In this document: in pieces, positions 1 to 11,575 of the stretch
Position numbering within the stretch: the stretch's first letter is position 1
How the letters are laid out: each line of letters begins with the position of its first letter
Origin: Aspidiotus rigidus
Taxonomy: Eukaryota > Arthropoda > Insecta > Hemiptera > Diaspididae
Reading direction: 5' to 3'
Assembly (NCBI GenBank): GCA_035079385.1
Contig: JAVHKY010000085.1
Span: 1-64,000, forward strand
DNA: 64,000 nucleotides
Notes under the pieces: model-generated
Databases searched by the model: none
What the model saw: the letters and a program-made list of their open reading frames with translations, nothing else
What the model was told of the DNA's origin: nothing
Made by a program: the position numbers and the translations under genes

Positions 1-282
1 TTCCGAACAAAAGAAATTTCAATTATACAACATAGTGTAGCACGTTTACAACCGACTGTAAAACCTTACAGGGTAAGGAAATACTACTCGTATAACAATC
101 TGCCGCGCTGGCACAATGTAACAAACAACAAAATCATTGGACTTCATATCACCAATCTATTTGACGGATTCCCTAATCACATTCTATGTTTAACAGGTGG
201 GTGAAAATACAGAGAAAAGACAGCATACGCATAGGTACTCCATAAACAATCAAACAACAGCTCACCGAGGCGAATTAGAAAC

Positions 283-660
283 TCCGCTTCAATTTATACA
301 GCTGAATTAAACGCTATATTAGCTTGTGTATCCCACATTGCTCAACTGCAACCTCAAAAAAATTACATTCTCCTAACCGATACTCTCTCAGCTCTCCAAC
401 CTCCATTAATTCAACGTATTCACTTAGCTCTTCTTACTGTCTATTCAATAAAGTCTCACCTCACTTTCATCTGGATACTGGGTCACATTAACTTCCCACC
501 TCATGATGCAGTAAATGAAGCTGCTAAAAAAGCAACGTCTTTTTCTAAAATAACTAACCCTATACCATCACCTGCACAAGATTTAAAAATTTACTATTCA
601 ACTAAAATCTTAATGAAGCATTGGAATGAAAATTGGAAAAATCAAACCAACAATAATTTT
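283..660 (+). pseudogene. Non-LTR retrotransposon RNase H domain fragment (degenerate)
   Basis: The frame starting TCA at 289 stays open to the T-run at about 660 and reads SIYTAELNAI, then a TDTLSAL stretch, then FIWILGH, then KHWNENW. This is the order seen in the RNase H domain at the C-terminal side of I/Jockey-type LINE ORF2 proteins (usual motifs: Y-T-A-E-L, T-D-S-x-S-x-L, F-x-W-x-P-G-H). The serine after TD and the proline before GH are replaced. Upstream sequence (about 196-282) has the same register in pieces but contains stops, so this is a dead 5'-truncated fragment running in from the window edge. It ends abruptly in a T-run rather than at the zinc-knuckle end of ORF2. That missing end piece is what the LINE fragments at 5760 and 36257 contain. 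Confidence 0.75.
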
Positions 661-1069
661 TTTTTTTTTTTATCGAGGAATTATATTAGAATGGTGCCAC
701 TGGCAGTCTCTTGACCAATTACAGGTGACACCACTCTAAACTAAATACAAAAAAATGATAAAAAATGATAAAAATAAAAAAAGAAGACGTTTATGTAGAA
801 TAATTTCTTAAAAATTCGCTCTTCTTTTGTGATACGAGTAACTATGCATCAAGTAAATATCGCCATTAGACTTTGAAACCACCTAATGAAAGGTGCCGGG
901 TTCGAGAGAGAAATGTGAAAAGTACATCTCTTTCTTATACAAAAAACGACTAAGTGCGTCTCATCCGTCCATGCAGACTGATATAATGCGTTAGGAGTAG
1001 GACTGGTTTTCAACAGGGGACCCATTTAATGCACGGGAGGGGTAAATTCTCAAGAAAATTTCGAAGCGG

Positions 1070-1320
1070 GACGTAAAAATTTCAAATATTGAGTTCGACC
1101 CTGGAACTATAGGAGTGGAATTTGGAAAAATTTCGACTCTCAAATTATGTATGATTCCCTTAATCATTGCGACTGGTAAAATATTGATGAATTAGTCCGT
1201 TTTTTGCTGAAATACAGCCTTTACCTGTCAAGTTAGCTTTTATCGAGATATCTATACTCAACACACAGCTCGCGGTCAGGCGCGCCTTACTGCTGATGAC
1301 CATATATATATATATATATA
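1070..1320. repeat. Dispersed repeat pieces: minisatellite-like unit and a segment shared with 56.3 kb
   Basis: Positions 1090-1150 (GGAACTATAGGAGTGGAATT and following) resemble one diverged unit of the 45-bp minisatellite at 43.7 kb. Positions 1155-1290 are the reverse complement of 56310-56468: both contain the phrases around CTTTACCTGTCAAGTTAGC and GGCGCGCCT. A TA dinucleotide run (about 1302-1320) follows, directly against the terminal repeat of the next element. Confidence 0.55.
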
Positions 1321-2361
1321 TGTTAAGAGCAAAGTCCGAACTTGTAATTGCACAGGGAATTTTGTACACTTTGTGAAGTGCCTGAGCAAAGCGGGAAACA
1401 CATTAATAATGTACAGAACCCGAATTACACACCTGTTTTGTACAAAGCTGCAAATCTTAATAACTCTGTGCAAGATTTTTGTACAAAGTCCGAAATCATC
1501 TCTTATTTTTAAACACGGATTAAAAATATTATTGCACAAATTATCTAGTGATATCATATGTCACAGTAAAGTATTATGTTGCATTTATTTGCCTATTTAT
1601 TACAGCGAGATAAAGAACTGTGACAGCGAGAGTTGCGCAGATGCATCTTTTGCTGTTACATTTCTTTGCACACGAGTATTAAGAACCCTTGGCCTCCCAC
1701 AAGGGACAATCTTCTGCTAGCTCCTTGTAATGATATACTGATTTTTGGCACATCCTCCAGTGGCAAAAAAGATGTCGTGCAAGGCGTAATTTGCTATCTG
1801 GAGTAAAGTTGAGGGAGGACACCGTACCTTGTCCCTATAATTTGTAAAAGTCATCCGTTTTTTCCATCACAACACTTTCATTGTGCACAAAAAGCGAGGA
1901 CATCAGTAATATTAACTCTCTAAGTCGAAGTCGTAATAGGCCAGAGAAATGTAAAGTACACTTACCAATAATATTTTGTAAACTGGTGAAAGCTTGTTCT
2001 TGGTTCCCTTCTTTCATATACCTGTGTCTTCGCGTCATCATTTTTCAGAATGATTTCTTGTATGTACTTGTTTCTGCACTGTTTCCGTCGTCCTCACAAC
2101 GCGCATCATCTTTTTTTTTACTCGTTACAACTTGATACGTGTATCTCACATAGTTGAAATAAAACTCTCTTAAGATAAAAGATGATTTTGGACTTTGTGC
2201 AAAAATCTTGTACAGAGTTGTTCACATTTGCAGCTTTGTACAAAAAAGGTGTGCAGTTCGCGTTCTGTATATTATTAATGTTCATTTCCCGTTTTGCTCA
2301 AGCACTTCGCGAAGTGTACAAAATTCCCTGTGCAATTTCGGACTTTGCTCTTAACATATAC
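1316..2361. mobile_element. DNA element with ~185-bp terminal inverted repeats, about 1.04 kb
   Basis: The left arm (1316-1506) and right arm (2178-2361) are reverse complements over about 185 bp at roughly 85-90 % identity by eye. Each begins TGTTAAGAGCAAAGTCCGAA and is rich in GTACAAA words. The element sits in a TA run, so a TA-type target duplication is possible but cannot be resolved. The roughly 670-bp centre holds only short open frames and no recognisable transposase, so it is a non-autonomous element or one of unknown type. A second element of similar architecture and word content lies at 41988-42946. Confidence 0.75.
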
Positions 2362-2895
2362 ATATAAATATACAACACAACATATTTTCTTTCCGTTTTT
2401 TTTCCCTCATAAAATTTAAATGTAAAGCCACCTAGAGGAGTTTTGTAATTGATAAAGAAGTCTCTGCTCCAACTTTTGTGTGTCTCAGTTTAAAAAATTG
2501 ATTGATCAATTGAGTAGTGAGGAACTTTCAAAAATCATTCCTAATCTTGTGTTATTTATATGAGACCATTACACATCAGAATCACCTTTGAAACATGAAA
2601 GTGGTACTTCCAGTGCTATGGCGCCCTCACAAGTGAATTCCTCGCTTCATTAAACTTCTACATCTTTTTATCGGCTTTCGCTCACATTCCTCAGCGAAAA
2701 AATGTCCTCAATATCCATGTTGAAGATTTGAAGGATTTGTGGCTCAATACATATGTCTGTGGGTGTGTGAATCAGGTCACGCTCTGTATTTACAAAAAAT
2801 AATTTATAATCACGTTTGCCAATATTCAAAAAACGAGTGCATTGATTATCATAAACTAACTCAATTATCAAATTATTTGTTAGAAATAATTCCCA

Positions 2896-3288
2896 TAGAC
2901 CGATTCCCCGTGACGTCAACATCTTCGATTTTGATTGAATGCTTGTTCTCTGCTGCCGGCTTTGGGGCAGCCATTTTAGAATCCCATAAGAATACACAGG
3001 GAACGTTTCCATCATTCACTAGTATTCAAGAACAAGAAGTACATTAGCAATAAAAGCTACATATTTGAATTCCAGAGAGCTTCTAGATTCTAGATAGAGA
3101 TCTCTAATACATTAGGAACATCTTGTTTTTGAATATCTGTATGTGATCGAATCGTTCCCTGTGTATTCTTATGGAAATCGATGTCATGATTGGCCCAATA
3201 ATCGTAATATCGATTACCAATATACCCTACTTTGACTCACCATCGCTCACTGTTATCAACACTGTGACGTCACCGGGGAATCGGTCTA
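2896..3288. mobile_element. Foldback MITE, 393 bp
   Basis: The left end TAGACCGATTCCCCGTGACG (from 2896) reappears in reverse complement at the right end (GGGGAATCGGTCTA, ending 3288). The arms stay partly complementary inward: TAAGAATACACAGGGAACG near 2990 has its complement near 3150, and a palindrome around TCTAGATTCTAGA marks the centre. It has no coding capacity. The whole element could form one long hairpin. Confidence 0.65.
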
Positions 3289-4750
3289 TATTTTCACTTA
3301 TTAAAATCTTTATCCAACAATTTTTTTTAAGAGCAAAGATTCCAAAGTACTTCTTATTGATATAGTAGATGGGTACGTTTGTCGAACATTATCGCATACT
3401 TCTAATATTATTAAAGACGTTGAGAAAAATAACAAAATCCCCTTGACTTTACAAGCTACAAACGAGTGGAAGTATGGACTGATATTACACGCACTGCGAA
3501 TCTGGATCCGACATTGAGGTGAGAAGGCAGGAATAGCGTCTGCCGCGTATACAAGTAGCACGTAATCAAGTCCGGCAACTGGATGCACAAATCTCATTCT
3601 CGTCGCATCTCATGTAGCTGTGGCACAAATTATGCAACTGACGAAACAAATTGTATTTGTTGTATTCCGCGATCTGTCAAAATAACTGTCGGCCGAAAGT
3701 TCGAAACTGTTGAACTTACCCGCGCAATAGCTGTCAAACAACTGTCGAAGCACTTTTCTCGCAAACTCACCAATGGAAACATACTTTTCCCCTAAATTAT
3801 TATGTATATAAAATATTATCAGTCGTTCATTGCTCTCATTTATAATGATGGAGAAAAAAACAAATTCCGTGGCAATCCAGAGCCTAGTAATTTCTGTCAA
3901 AATTTGCGAAGTTCGACACTTCCTCCCTTTGCTTCTTAGTCACGCCCACCGTCGAAAAAGTGTTGAGTACTATTTAAATAGTATAGAAATTGGCACTGTT
4001 CGACAATAGAACAAGTGTCGCACTTCATGAAAGATCGGGATAATCTCTTCTCTCTTCCTCTCGATGATGACGAGTAGTTTAGCGCTATAGCAGCTCACTC
4101 ATGCATTCCGCCATTCACCATTATCATAAATATTACTGAGGGACCATTTTATGTTGATTATATGTGAATGACAACAAAATCAGTTTTTTTTAGATTGTTT
4201 TAAATAAGTAACACTTGCTATCAGTATAATAATGCCTGTAAGAAAAGTTTTCGATATTTAAAATGTCTTTCCTGACACCCCCTTCTATTGGAAATCTGTG
4301 AGTGCGATATGTCCGTCTCTTCACAGGTGACGTCACTATCTGATGACGCACAGTGGGATAGAATAGAATGCTCTAGTAGTTGGCCAAAAATAAAAAATTA
4401 AGAAAACTACGGGTAAAATGTTGGTTGAGGGTTTCTTTTTGACACGTAGAATACAAATCTGAAGTCTATTTTTCATTTGAGAGCTCCCTTTCTTTTCCAT
4501 AAATTTCAAGTATTTTAACTACAAAGTTAATAGATTCAATTATAGATAAAATTGATTCATTCAGGGTTCATTTTCATGAACAGAACATAAATTTGTAGTG
4601 ATAAAATTGTTTCAAGGCTCATAAACACTAAAAACAAATCCATATGATGTAAAATTTCTACAGCATTGACAAACAAGGAATTACATTCACTCTTTTTTAG
4701 GGTAGGCGCCGGCGTAGGCGCTAGCCGACCGTACACTTCTTCTTTCTTTC
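3289..4750. other. No gene recognised
   Basis: AT-rich sequence with short, unsupported open frames. A GTGACGTCAC palindrome (about 4328) echoes the ends of the foldback element upstream, but no paired arm was found. A short CTTT run precedes the next repeat. Confidence 0.5.
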
Positions 4751-4907
4751 TTTTACCGACTTTTCTAACTAGAAAAGTGAGGTATTACACCCGTAGCAAG
4801 GTCAACAGGGGGAGTGGGCAATGAACTTTCTCGACGTTTTAGGGGTCCTAGATCACAACTAGCATAAAAAAAAATTTCAGGTTTCCTTATATATATAAGA
4901 TTTTTTT

Positions 4908-5243
4908 GTCCGCGGAACTCCTCCGAAAATACCCGATGGATTTTTTTGTAACTTAGCCATATTGTAGTAGTATATCTGAAGATGTGCACCTGCAATTTTT
5001 ATGAAAATCGGATGAGTAGTTCTCGAGAAATTTTCAATTTGTTGAGAAATTTTGCAGTATTTCGAGTACCTTTTTGTCCGCGGAACTCCTCCGAAACTAC
5101 CCGATGGATTTTTTTGTAACTCGGCCATATTGTAGTATTATATTTGAAGATGTGCTCCTGCATTTTTTTTGAGGATCGGATGAGTAGTTCTCGAGAAATT
5201 TTTACTTTTGTTGAAAAATTTTTCACTATTACGAGTAGCTTCT
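4908..5243. repeat. Two tandem 168-bp units inside repeat A
   Basis: GTCCGCGGAACTCCTCCGAA starts at 4908 and again at 5076, a period of 168 bp. Each unit continues through CCCGATGGATTTTTTTGTAA and GATGAGTAGTTCTCGAGAAA. The same doublet is present in copy 2 (from about 35411). Loosely similar text occurs once near 48500. Confidence 0.85.
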
Positions 5244-5589
5244 TACGAATAGCTGCGAGTAGCTGCTTACGTTAGGAGAAGCGGATTTTCCTATACGTTT
5301 ACCACTTTCGTTATCAGTACGTGTATTTTGTGAAGAACCTTTCATCATTCGACAGGTTCATTCTTTGTTCATTCTTTACCAAGGGTTCATTGGATTTTAT
5401 TTCCGATGAAACCTTTTCGTTCAAATTTAGTACACTTGTATCTCGCTTCCCACAGCCCCTAGAGCGTTGAATTTTGTTTTGTCAAATTTTATTTGTTTTG
5501 TTAAATTTATTTTTGAACGGATAGTGGCAATGGCGAGTTGTTCATTTTTCTAGCTATTTTTCATTATTATTAGTCATACTCGATAGTTT

Positions 5590-5625
<36 letters not shown>

Positions 5626-6100
5626 TTACGAGCATTATAAAGTGCACGAGGGTTATTTGCTCGGCGTTACAATCTTATTTTAGAACATTACTTGAATTAG
5701 GTTAAATTAGATACGTATTGGTGGAATTGAGTGGCGATCGAACGGAATTTGTTGGTGAATTATATGAAGTTGTAGAATTGAGTGGTGCGTACTCGTAAAT
5801 AAGTTAGGGTTGAGTCGATGGTTTCGGAGTTGTTGTTTAGTGCTGCATTGATATTGGAAGATATATTTAGGGAGGTTCGAGTGGGTTGCAGGACGGGGCA
5901 TGAGAAAAAATGATCAACTGATAAATTTTCTTGGAGACAGTGAGGGCATGATGGAGGAGTGAGATTAGTGAGAAGGTAAGTATGAGTAAGACGAGTGTGG
6001 CCTATTCGCAGCCGAGCTAAAATGATCTCCTCTTGCCTTGAATTTCGTTGGGATGAGGACCAAAATGTGGGTTCACGTTTTATTTTTCTTAATTTGTTAT
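5590..6100 (-). pseudogene. 3' end of an I/Jockey-type LINE: ORF2 C-terminus, 3' UTR and TAA/A tail
   Basis: On the minus strand an open frame from about 6100 to the TAA at 5760-5762 reads EEIILARLRIGHTRLTH, then PSCPHCLQENLSVDHFFSC. This is the C-terminal end of I/Jockey-clade ORF2, with the usual CxxC...H...C knuckle (CPHC, then H and C about 10-15 residues on). After the stop comes a short 3' UTR, then (TAA)n and an A-run, which on the + strand appear as T then ATT repeats at 5590-5625. This is the normal LINE 3' tail. The copy is 5' truncated and cannot be active. It was inserted before repeat A duplicated, since the second copy (36257-36580) has it too. Confidence 0.8.
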
Positions 6101-6396
6101 TCGACTGATTTTAGTGAAAACCTTGAGTTTGAATGATTAAGTACAATTAAATTTTTTAATCTTCATCAAGTGTGCTGATGCGAGACTACCTGGGTGATTT
6201 CACTCTTAATTAATAATTGATTTATTTGTCATTTTTTCATGTATGGGTACATAATTAATAGTGGTTCATAGTTGATTTGAGGTGTCAAAAGAGATGGAAA
6301 GATTATTTTCAATTTGGACTGGCTTTTTTGAGTGAGATTTGAGATTAGACTAACGAGTAAATCGGGCTTGGGTGCTATATATTTTTACCGAATTTT

Positions 6397-6696
6397 TTAG
6401 CTAGAAAAGTGAGGTATTTTGTTAATACGTTTGGAATGGTTGAAGCGTGAGGGAAGGAATGAGGGGTTGACTATTGGGTGATTGGTTTCTTCTTTCGTTT
6501 CGACATCGATTTTTTTAGTTTTTCGGGATCTCGTTGTAACTGGATTCCCAGATGAAGAATTTTGGGGTGGAGTGTGCATAGAAAATGGTGATATGATAGC
6601 GTGAAGGCAATTTATGAGTGCACGAGAGGAATAGGAGCTCGAGGTAGCTTTAAGAGATGCCAGAAATCGGAAGTGATAAAGAATTGAACCACTCAT
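6397..6696 (-). CDS. Unrecognised 99-codon open frame within repeat A
   Basis: A 99-codon frame starting MSGSILYHF is kept intact in both copies of repeat A (also 36883-37182) despite several substitutions. I do not recognise it. It has no clear domain, is rich in S, N, H and K/R, and ends in the copy of the left-end motif. Because the two copies are very similar, an intact frame is weak evidence for function. It may be part of a lost transposon protein or chance. Confidence 0.15.
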   Translation of the reverse strand: MSGSILYHFRFLASLKATSSSYSSRALINCLHAIISPFSMHTPPQNSSSGNPVTTRSRKTKKIDVETKEETNHPIVNPSFLPSRFNHSKRINKIPHFSS

Positions 6697-7040
6697 CCTA
6701 ATATACAGTATACTAGACTAACAATATGCCTCGTAACAGTTTGGACAGGGGGAGGGGGAGTGGTTTTTCTGGAGACGTTTTGTAGGTTTTAGATGACTCT
6801 TAGCCTATAACAAAATTCAGGTTCCTTATTGGATTATAGGTATTTTTACTCTGTTATCTGTTGATGTGACATTGTAGTGATAGAATTTATAAACTGAGTT
6901 TTATTGTTTATTCTACAAATGTTTAACATGATTGACAGGTCATTGGTATTTAATTTAAAGAGAGGGAGTGACTCTCTCAATGTTTTTTGCATTGTGGGAA
7001 GAAAAGTCGTGTACTACTCACGCGACTGCGTGAGTGTTTT

Positions 7041-7044
7041 TTTT

Positions 7045-7080
<36 letters not shown>

Positions 7081-7260
7081 GGGGTAAGTTCAGTCGCTTA
7101 CGTCACGGCATGGTAGTCCACAACGCAATAAGTTGTGGGTATTTTTATTTAGATGATGTATGATACTATGTTAATTACGCGTAGCCTATATCTTGTTTTG
7201 GTGTTGTTTCTCCTATCCTTGATTGCGTGTTTGCATTCATCAGCGTATTAATAAATTTGA
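7041..7260. repeat. (CTTT)n run plus a segment shared with 11160-11260
   Basis: A CTTT microsatellite (about 7041-7080) is followed by GGTAAGTTCAGTCGCTTACG and GTGGGTATTTTTATT. The same order (CTTT run, GGTAAGTTCAAACGTTCACG, GTGGATATTTTTATT) occurs at 11160-11260. It is a short dispersed repeat of unknown type. Confidence 0.6.
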
Positions 7261-8859
7261 TTCAAATTATAAATTTATTTTCGTTCTCTAGGAACAGTTA
7301 GTTTATTTGTACGATTATTATTGATTAATTAGCCGCTGCTGATTAATTAGTTACCTACAACAACGAGAAGGAATGGAACAATAAAAATAGTAGGTAGCGT
7401 CTTTATTAGGTACCCAACGTTTACGTTGTGCATCTTCCTATATACGCAATGAATACAAAAAAATGTAACAAAATTTATCACTATAGGCGCGCAGCGTCGC
7501 ATTGCTTATGCTCTTATGGGAGAAATACACGTAAAAAGTATGTTTAGAAACTGCGTGTTATCTCCAAAAATCGATCGACACCTACCTATTTTTGCTTTTG
7601 AATATTAAAGACGAGGCTTCCAGCTTTTTTTTTAAGCCATACATGAATATAAACGGTTCATTAGAATTTTAGAAATTAAAATTTGAAAAATACGTTTTCT
7701 CCATTGTCAGCCAGCTATTTCCAAAAAACTCGTGAGCAATGCTACGCCAGCGCTCAACATTCATGTTCCGTGGCAACAACATGAAACTGCGCGAGTTACT
7801 CAACTTGGTGTTCTATACGACTTTGGTTTGCAAATTGAAAAGATCCATGTAACAATAAATTTGATATGTTCAAATTGCAAGCTTATTCAATTTTAATGAT
7901 TATATCAGATGACTACAAATGGAACCAAACGTCTTAATTGCGATGGAAAAGAATGAGAGTAATAAAATATGAATTCTTGAAATTGGTTGGAACAATGTGA
8001 ATGGTGAAGCGGTACCTACCTACCTAGAGCAAAGTTTAAAATGAATGATCGTTGAGTATCCTGATCATAAAATCGGTATCTAATTACAATGATTCTAGTC
8101 TCCAATCTGAGTTTGTAGTTCTATTTGAGAGAACGTGAGTAGGCTACCTGAGTAGAAAGTATATGAGGTATGAACAGTTTTGATGAATAATTATGGAAAT
8201 TTTATTATTTCAACTTGCAGTATAATTTAGTTTCTAGTTCCGGTTCTTATGCCTGATGTTAGAAGCCAAATATCATCTTAAATCAATATTTTGCAATGTA
8301 TAGGAAGATGTATCGGAATCAAATTATTTTGTTTTAATGGAATGTCAACCTTGTTATTATTAGCGAAAAGGAGAAGCTTGCCAGAAATACTTTTATGACT
8401 TGGTTTGATACACTGCACTGTATGCGCTAATATGACAGATAAGTACCTGTACAGATAGATAGACAAAAGCTGAACGTAATTCACTAAGTTTCTTCTATCA
8501 ATTACCTACCTAGTTGTTGGGCGTTTGTTTCTTTCACAAAATGAGTTGTACTCAAGTGGAGGTTGGTTAGTGTATTCAATAAAATATAATCAATTAAATG
8601 GGCTGAGGAGCACAAACTTTTCCACGGACTCACGGGAAACTGAATTGAATAATTGCGCGAATAAAAACATAGGTAACATAGGGAACAGAATGACTAGAAA
8701 GTTGATCATGAATCGCGAATGCGGTATCCCAGCTTTAAGATCCGCGATTGAATTTTGAATTTCAATTTCTACAAACTTAGTTCTAAGTACTTTGAAGTTG
8801 ACTACAAAGGTAGTATGATAATTAGATTGTTGGGTTTTGAGTAGACAAATGAAGTATTT
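7261..8859. other. No gene recognised
   Basis: AT-rich sequence with only short chance frames and no clear repeat structure beyond isolated palindromes. Confidence 0.5.
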
Positions 8860-8867
8860 GTGTTAGT

Positions 8868-11003
8868 TAGAGCTAACATTCCTTGGAAATTGTCAATTTT
8901 GTTCTAATTAGGGCAAATGAGATCTGATCAAAGATGAGTACGTTTCAGACATCAAGGACCCCCCAAAAAATTTTTATTTTTCCAAAAATTTCCAAAAACA
9001 AAATAAATGCCAAAAATGGGGTAAATTTCCAAAAATTGCCTAAAATGCCATAAAACGTTAAAATTGAAATATATATTTCGTAATAAAACAGATATATTTC
9101 ACCTCGAAAAATCGTATGTAGATAAATTCTATAGTTGTTTCCACTTTCAAACCTGACAAGGAGCAATTGAACGGATACAAAAGTGAGTAATCGAAGTATA
9201 GGCCTACTCGCGTGTTTCTACATGAATCATGTAACATGATTGATTGTGTGAAGGGCGAGGCGTGTGTATAGCTGTGCAAGTCATACGTGCAACACTCGGA
9301 AATCATTCAGTCGTTCTTATATGTGCTACATCTCGCCTGCTGTTTATTTTTTGACCAAATTATGCCGAAATTGAAAACTACTCGTAGCTCATCCTTGCGT
9401 CAGTGGGTACGATCATACAACGAAAAATCTGAGGTACTATTCACGCAGATGGTTCAACTATTTCGTGTCTGGTTTGCGGTAAAAGCATTGGTAGTAAGAA
9501 AAAAGGTCACGTTGATTCACATTGCCAGTCAGCATCACACATTGCATCATTACGTCAAACTGAACGCTCAGGTTTGAAACAAATTCCTTTACCAACATTT
9601 TCTTCAGGGAGTGACACTGTATCAGAATTTGGGAGAGAACTGTGCGACGACTTCCTGAGCCTTAATATTCCGATATATAAGCTGGCTCATAATGGGGAGA
9701 ACAATAAGTTGCGAGTACTTTTAGAGAAATATACAAGCCTACCTACGTGTTCCGTCGGAAACTGCTCTTTGAAGTAAATATGTGCCATCAATTTTTGATG
9801 AAACTATGACCAAGGTACGCGATAAAATACAATCAAACTTTGTCTATATCATGGTAGATGAGACTACTAATACGCGTGGTGATTATGTTGCAAATCTACT
9901 TACTGGAGTCCTGTCGCCTCATGCACCAGGTGACCCATTCCTCATAGCTTCAAGACATTTGGATAAAACCAATGGTGAAACCGTGACTGCTTTTATCAAC
10001 AATACGTTGATCAAATTCTACCAAGGAGACGTTTTTGTGGACTACATTCTCCTTTTTATTACGGACGCCGCCCCATACATGGGTGTAGCAGGAAGAAATC
10101 TGAAATTGATTTACCAAAACCCGATTCATGTGACATGCCTGGCACATGGAATTCATCGCATATGTGAAAAAGTTAGGGATATGTTTCCAGATATAAACCA
10201 TCTCATTAGTTCATCTCGGAAAGTTTTTTTGAAATGTCCTGCTTGAATCGACATCTACAAGCAGTTAACGCAGTGTAGGCTACCACCAGATGTGGTTGTA
10301 ACACGTTGGGGCACATGGTTATCTGCTGCAATCTTCTTTGCTACACACTTTGACAATTTCCTACAAGTGGTGGATGAATTAAGTGCCGACGAGTCGAAGT
10401 ATATTGAATCTCTAAAAGACTTGATGCACAAAACATCAATTCGTGTTGATCTCACATTCATCAAAATGTATTTATCATATCTTCCGGATGAAATTACAAA
10501 ATTGGAAAAAAGAGGACTCTCGCTGAACGACCAGTTACATGTACTCTACAACGTTACCTCTAAAATCAATACAATTCCAGGTGTACGAGGGCGTGATCTT
10601 CAAAGGAAAGTGAATTTGATTTTGAATAAGAATAAAGGACTGGAACAGCTGCAAGCAGTTAATGATGCTGTGATTCATGGCACAGTTGCAAGTGATGTCA
10701 TGATGAGTCTGGCCGTGATGAGCGCATATACATATGTCCCCATTGTGTCTGTTGATGTCAAGCGGTCCTTCTCTGACTACAAATTGATCTTCTCTGATAG
10801 GAGGCAGTCATTTACAGAGGAGAATAATTATGGAAAAACGCCTAATCATTATGTTCAATAGTTGTTTTATTTAGATTATTTGGTTGTAAACTAATTTTTT
10901 TCATATTAAAATTACCCTTTTTTTTAATTTTGCCAAAAGTGCCAAATTGTTCAACTTTAGAGCCAAAAATCTCCTTCTAGAATGCCAAAAAAAGCGAGCT
11001 CTA
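8868..11003 (+). mobile_element. Degenerate hAT transposon, 2.1 kb, with 8-bp target duplication
   Basis: The element is bounded by TAGAGCT (8868) and its complement AGCTCTA (ending 11003). It is flanked by GTGTTAGT (8860-8867) and GTGATAGT (11004-11011), which match at 7 of 8 positions as expected for the 8-bp duplication made by hAT elements. Short CCAAAAAT and GCCAAAAA words recur just inside both ends. It contains the broken transposase described separately. A short relative with the same TAGAGCTCG ends and the same C-terminal coding sequence lies at 57742-58238, which independently supports the boundaries. Confidence 0.8.
9362..10861 (+). pseudogene. hAT-superfamily transposase (BED-type finger / CGGBP1-like family), disrupted
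   Basis: The reading frame opens with MPKLKTTRSSSLRQWVRSYN at 9362. A frameshift near 9450 moves it to the frame holding a CLVC...HVDSHC..SH zinc-finger pattern (CxxC plus His/His, BED-like). Further on come a frame ending in a stop at about 9775, a block with MVDETTN and FITDAAPYM (9782-10243), a stop at 10244-10246, and a C-terminal block (10292-10861) ending SVDVKRSFSDYKLIFSDRR. MVDETTN..DAAPYM matches the RNase-H-like catalytic core of hAT transposases, and the final block resembles their C-terminal dimerisation region. At least one frameshift, two in-frame stops and a scrambled C-terminus show that it is dead. It was probably a nuclear DNA-binding transposase for its own TAGAGCTCG-ended element. 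Confidence 0.8.
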
Positions 11004-11394
11004 GTGATAGTATTAATTAATCAAGGATTTCAATTCATGAATGAAATTGAATACAATTGAAAGGGAATGTCTTACAACGCGATGGGGATATGAAATGAAT
11101 AATTAAAAATAAAAATGTAGGAAATAGGTTCACGCCGACCCTATTACTACGTAGCTTGTTTCTATCTTTCTTTCTTTCTTTCTTTTTTTCTTTAGGTAAG
11201 TTCAAACGTTCACGTCACGGCCTGTCCACGACGCAGTGAGGTGTGGATATTTTTATTCGTTATTGCGTTTTGATTATCATATTATTCTGTCGTTTCATCC
11301 GCGAGTTTATTTTATGTAACCAAGATGGGGTAACACGTCGGTTTACTGCCATACTTGGAGTAAGAGGCGAGTAAGAATGATGCCGCGGGACTTT

Positions 11395-11575
11395 AAAATA
11401 TTTTCATACTTCTTGGACTTGTAAAATTTTTCATTTTCAATTCTTGGACTTGAAAATATTTTCAACTGTTGGACTTGGAATTATTCTCCAATTGTTGGAC
11501 TTTGAAATATTTTCAACTGTGGACTTGGAATTATTTTCAAATTGTGGAGCTTTGAAATATTTTCAACTAGATTCT
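11395..11575. repeat. Degenerate short tandem repeat (TTGGACTTGRAATATTTTCAA units)
   Basis: About five alternating units built on TTGGACTT followed by AAATATTTTCAA or GGAATTATTTTC. The wording resembles the GACTTGGAAGAATTT core of the 45-bp minisatellite at 43.7 kb and may be a decayed relative. Confidence 0.6.

Larger units (their letters stand above)
4751..7040. mobile_element. 2.3-kb dispersed repeat A, copy 1
   Basis: This segment is repeated in the same orientation at 35248-37597, almost base for base. It starts TTTTACCGACTTTTCTAACT with a small hairpin (CTTTTCT/AGAAAAG). It ends after an 8-bp-stem hairpin, ACTCACGC..GCGTGAGT (about 7018-7036), followed by GTGTTTTT. GTGAGGTATTACAC near the left end and GTGAGTAGTACAC (reverse complement, right end) form imperfect subterminal inverted repeats. 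Inside it has a doubled 168-bp unit, the 3' end of a LINE on the minus strand, and at about 6388 a second copy of the left-end motif. No replicase or transposase is visible. Hairpins at both ends without matching terminal repeats suggest a Helitron/Helentron-type non-autonomous element, but that is inference. Confidence 0.7.
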
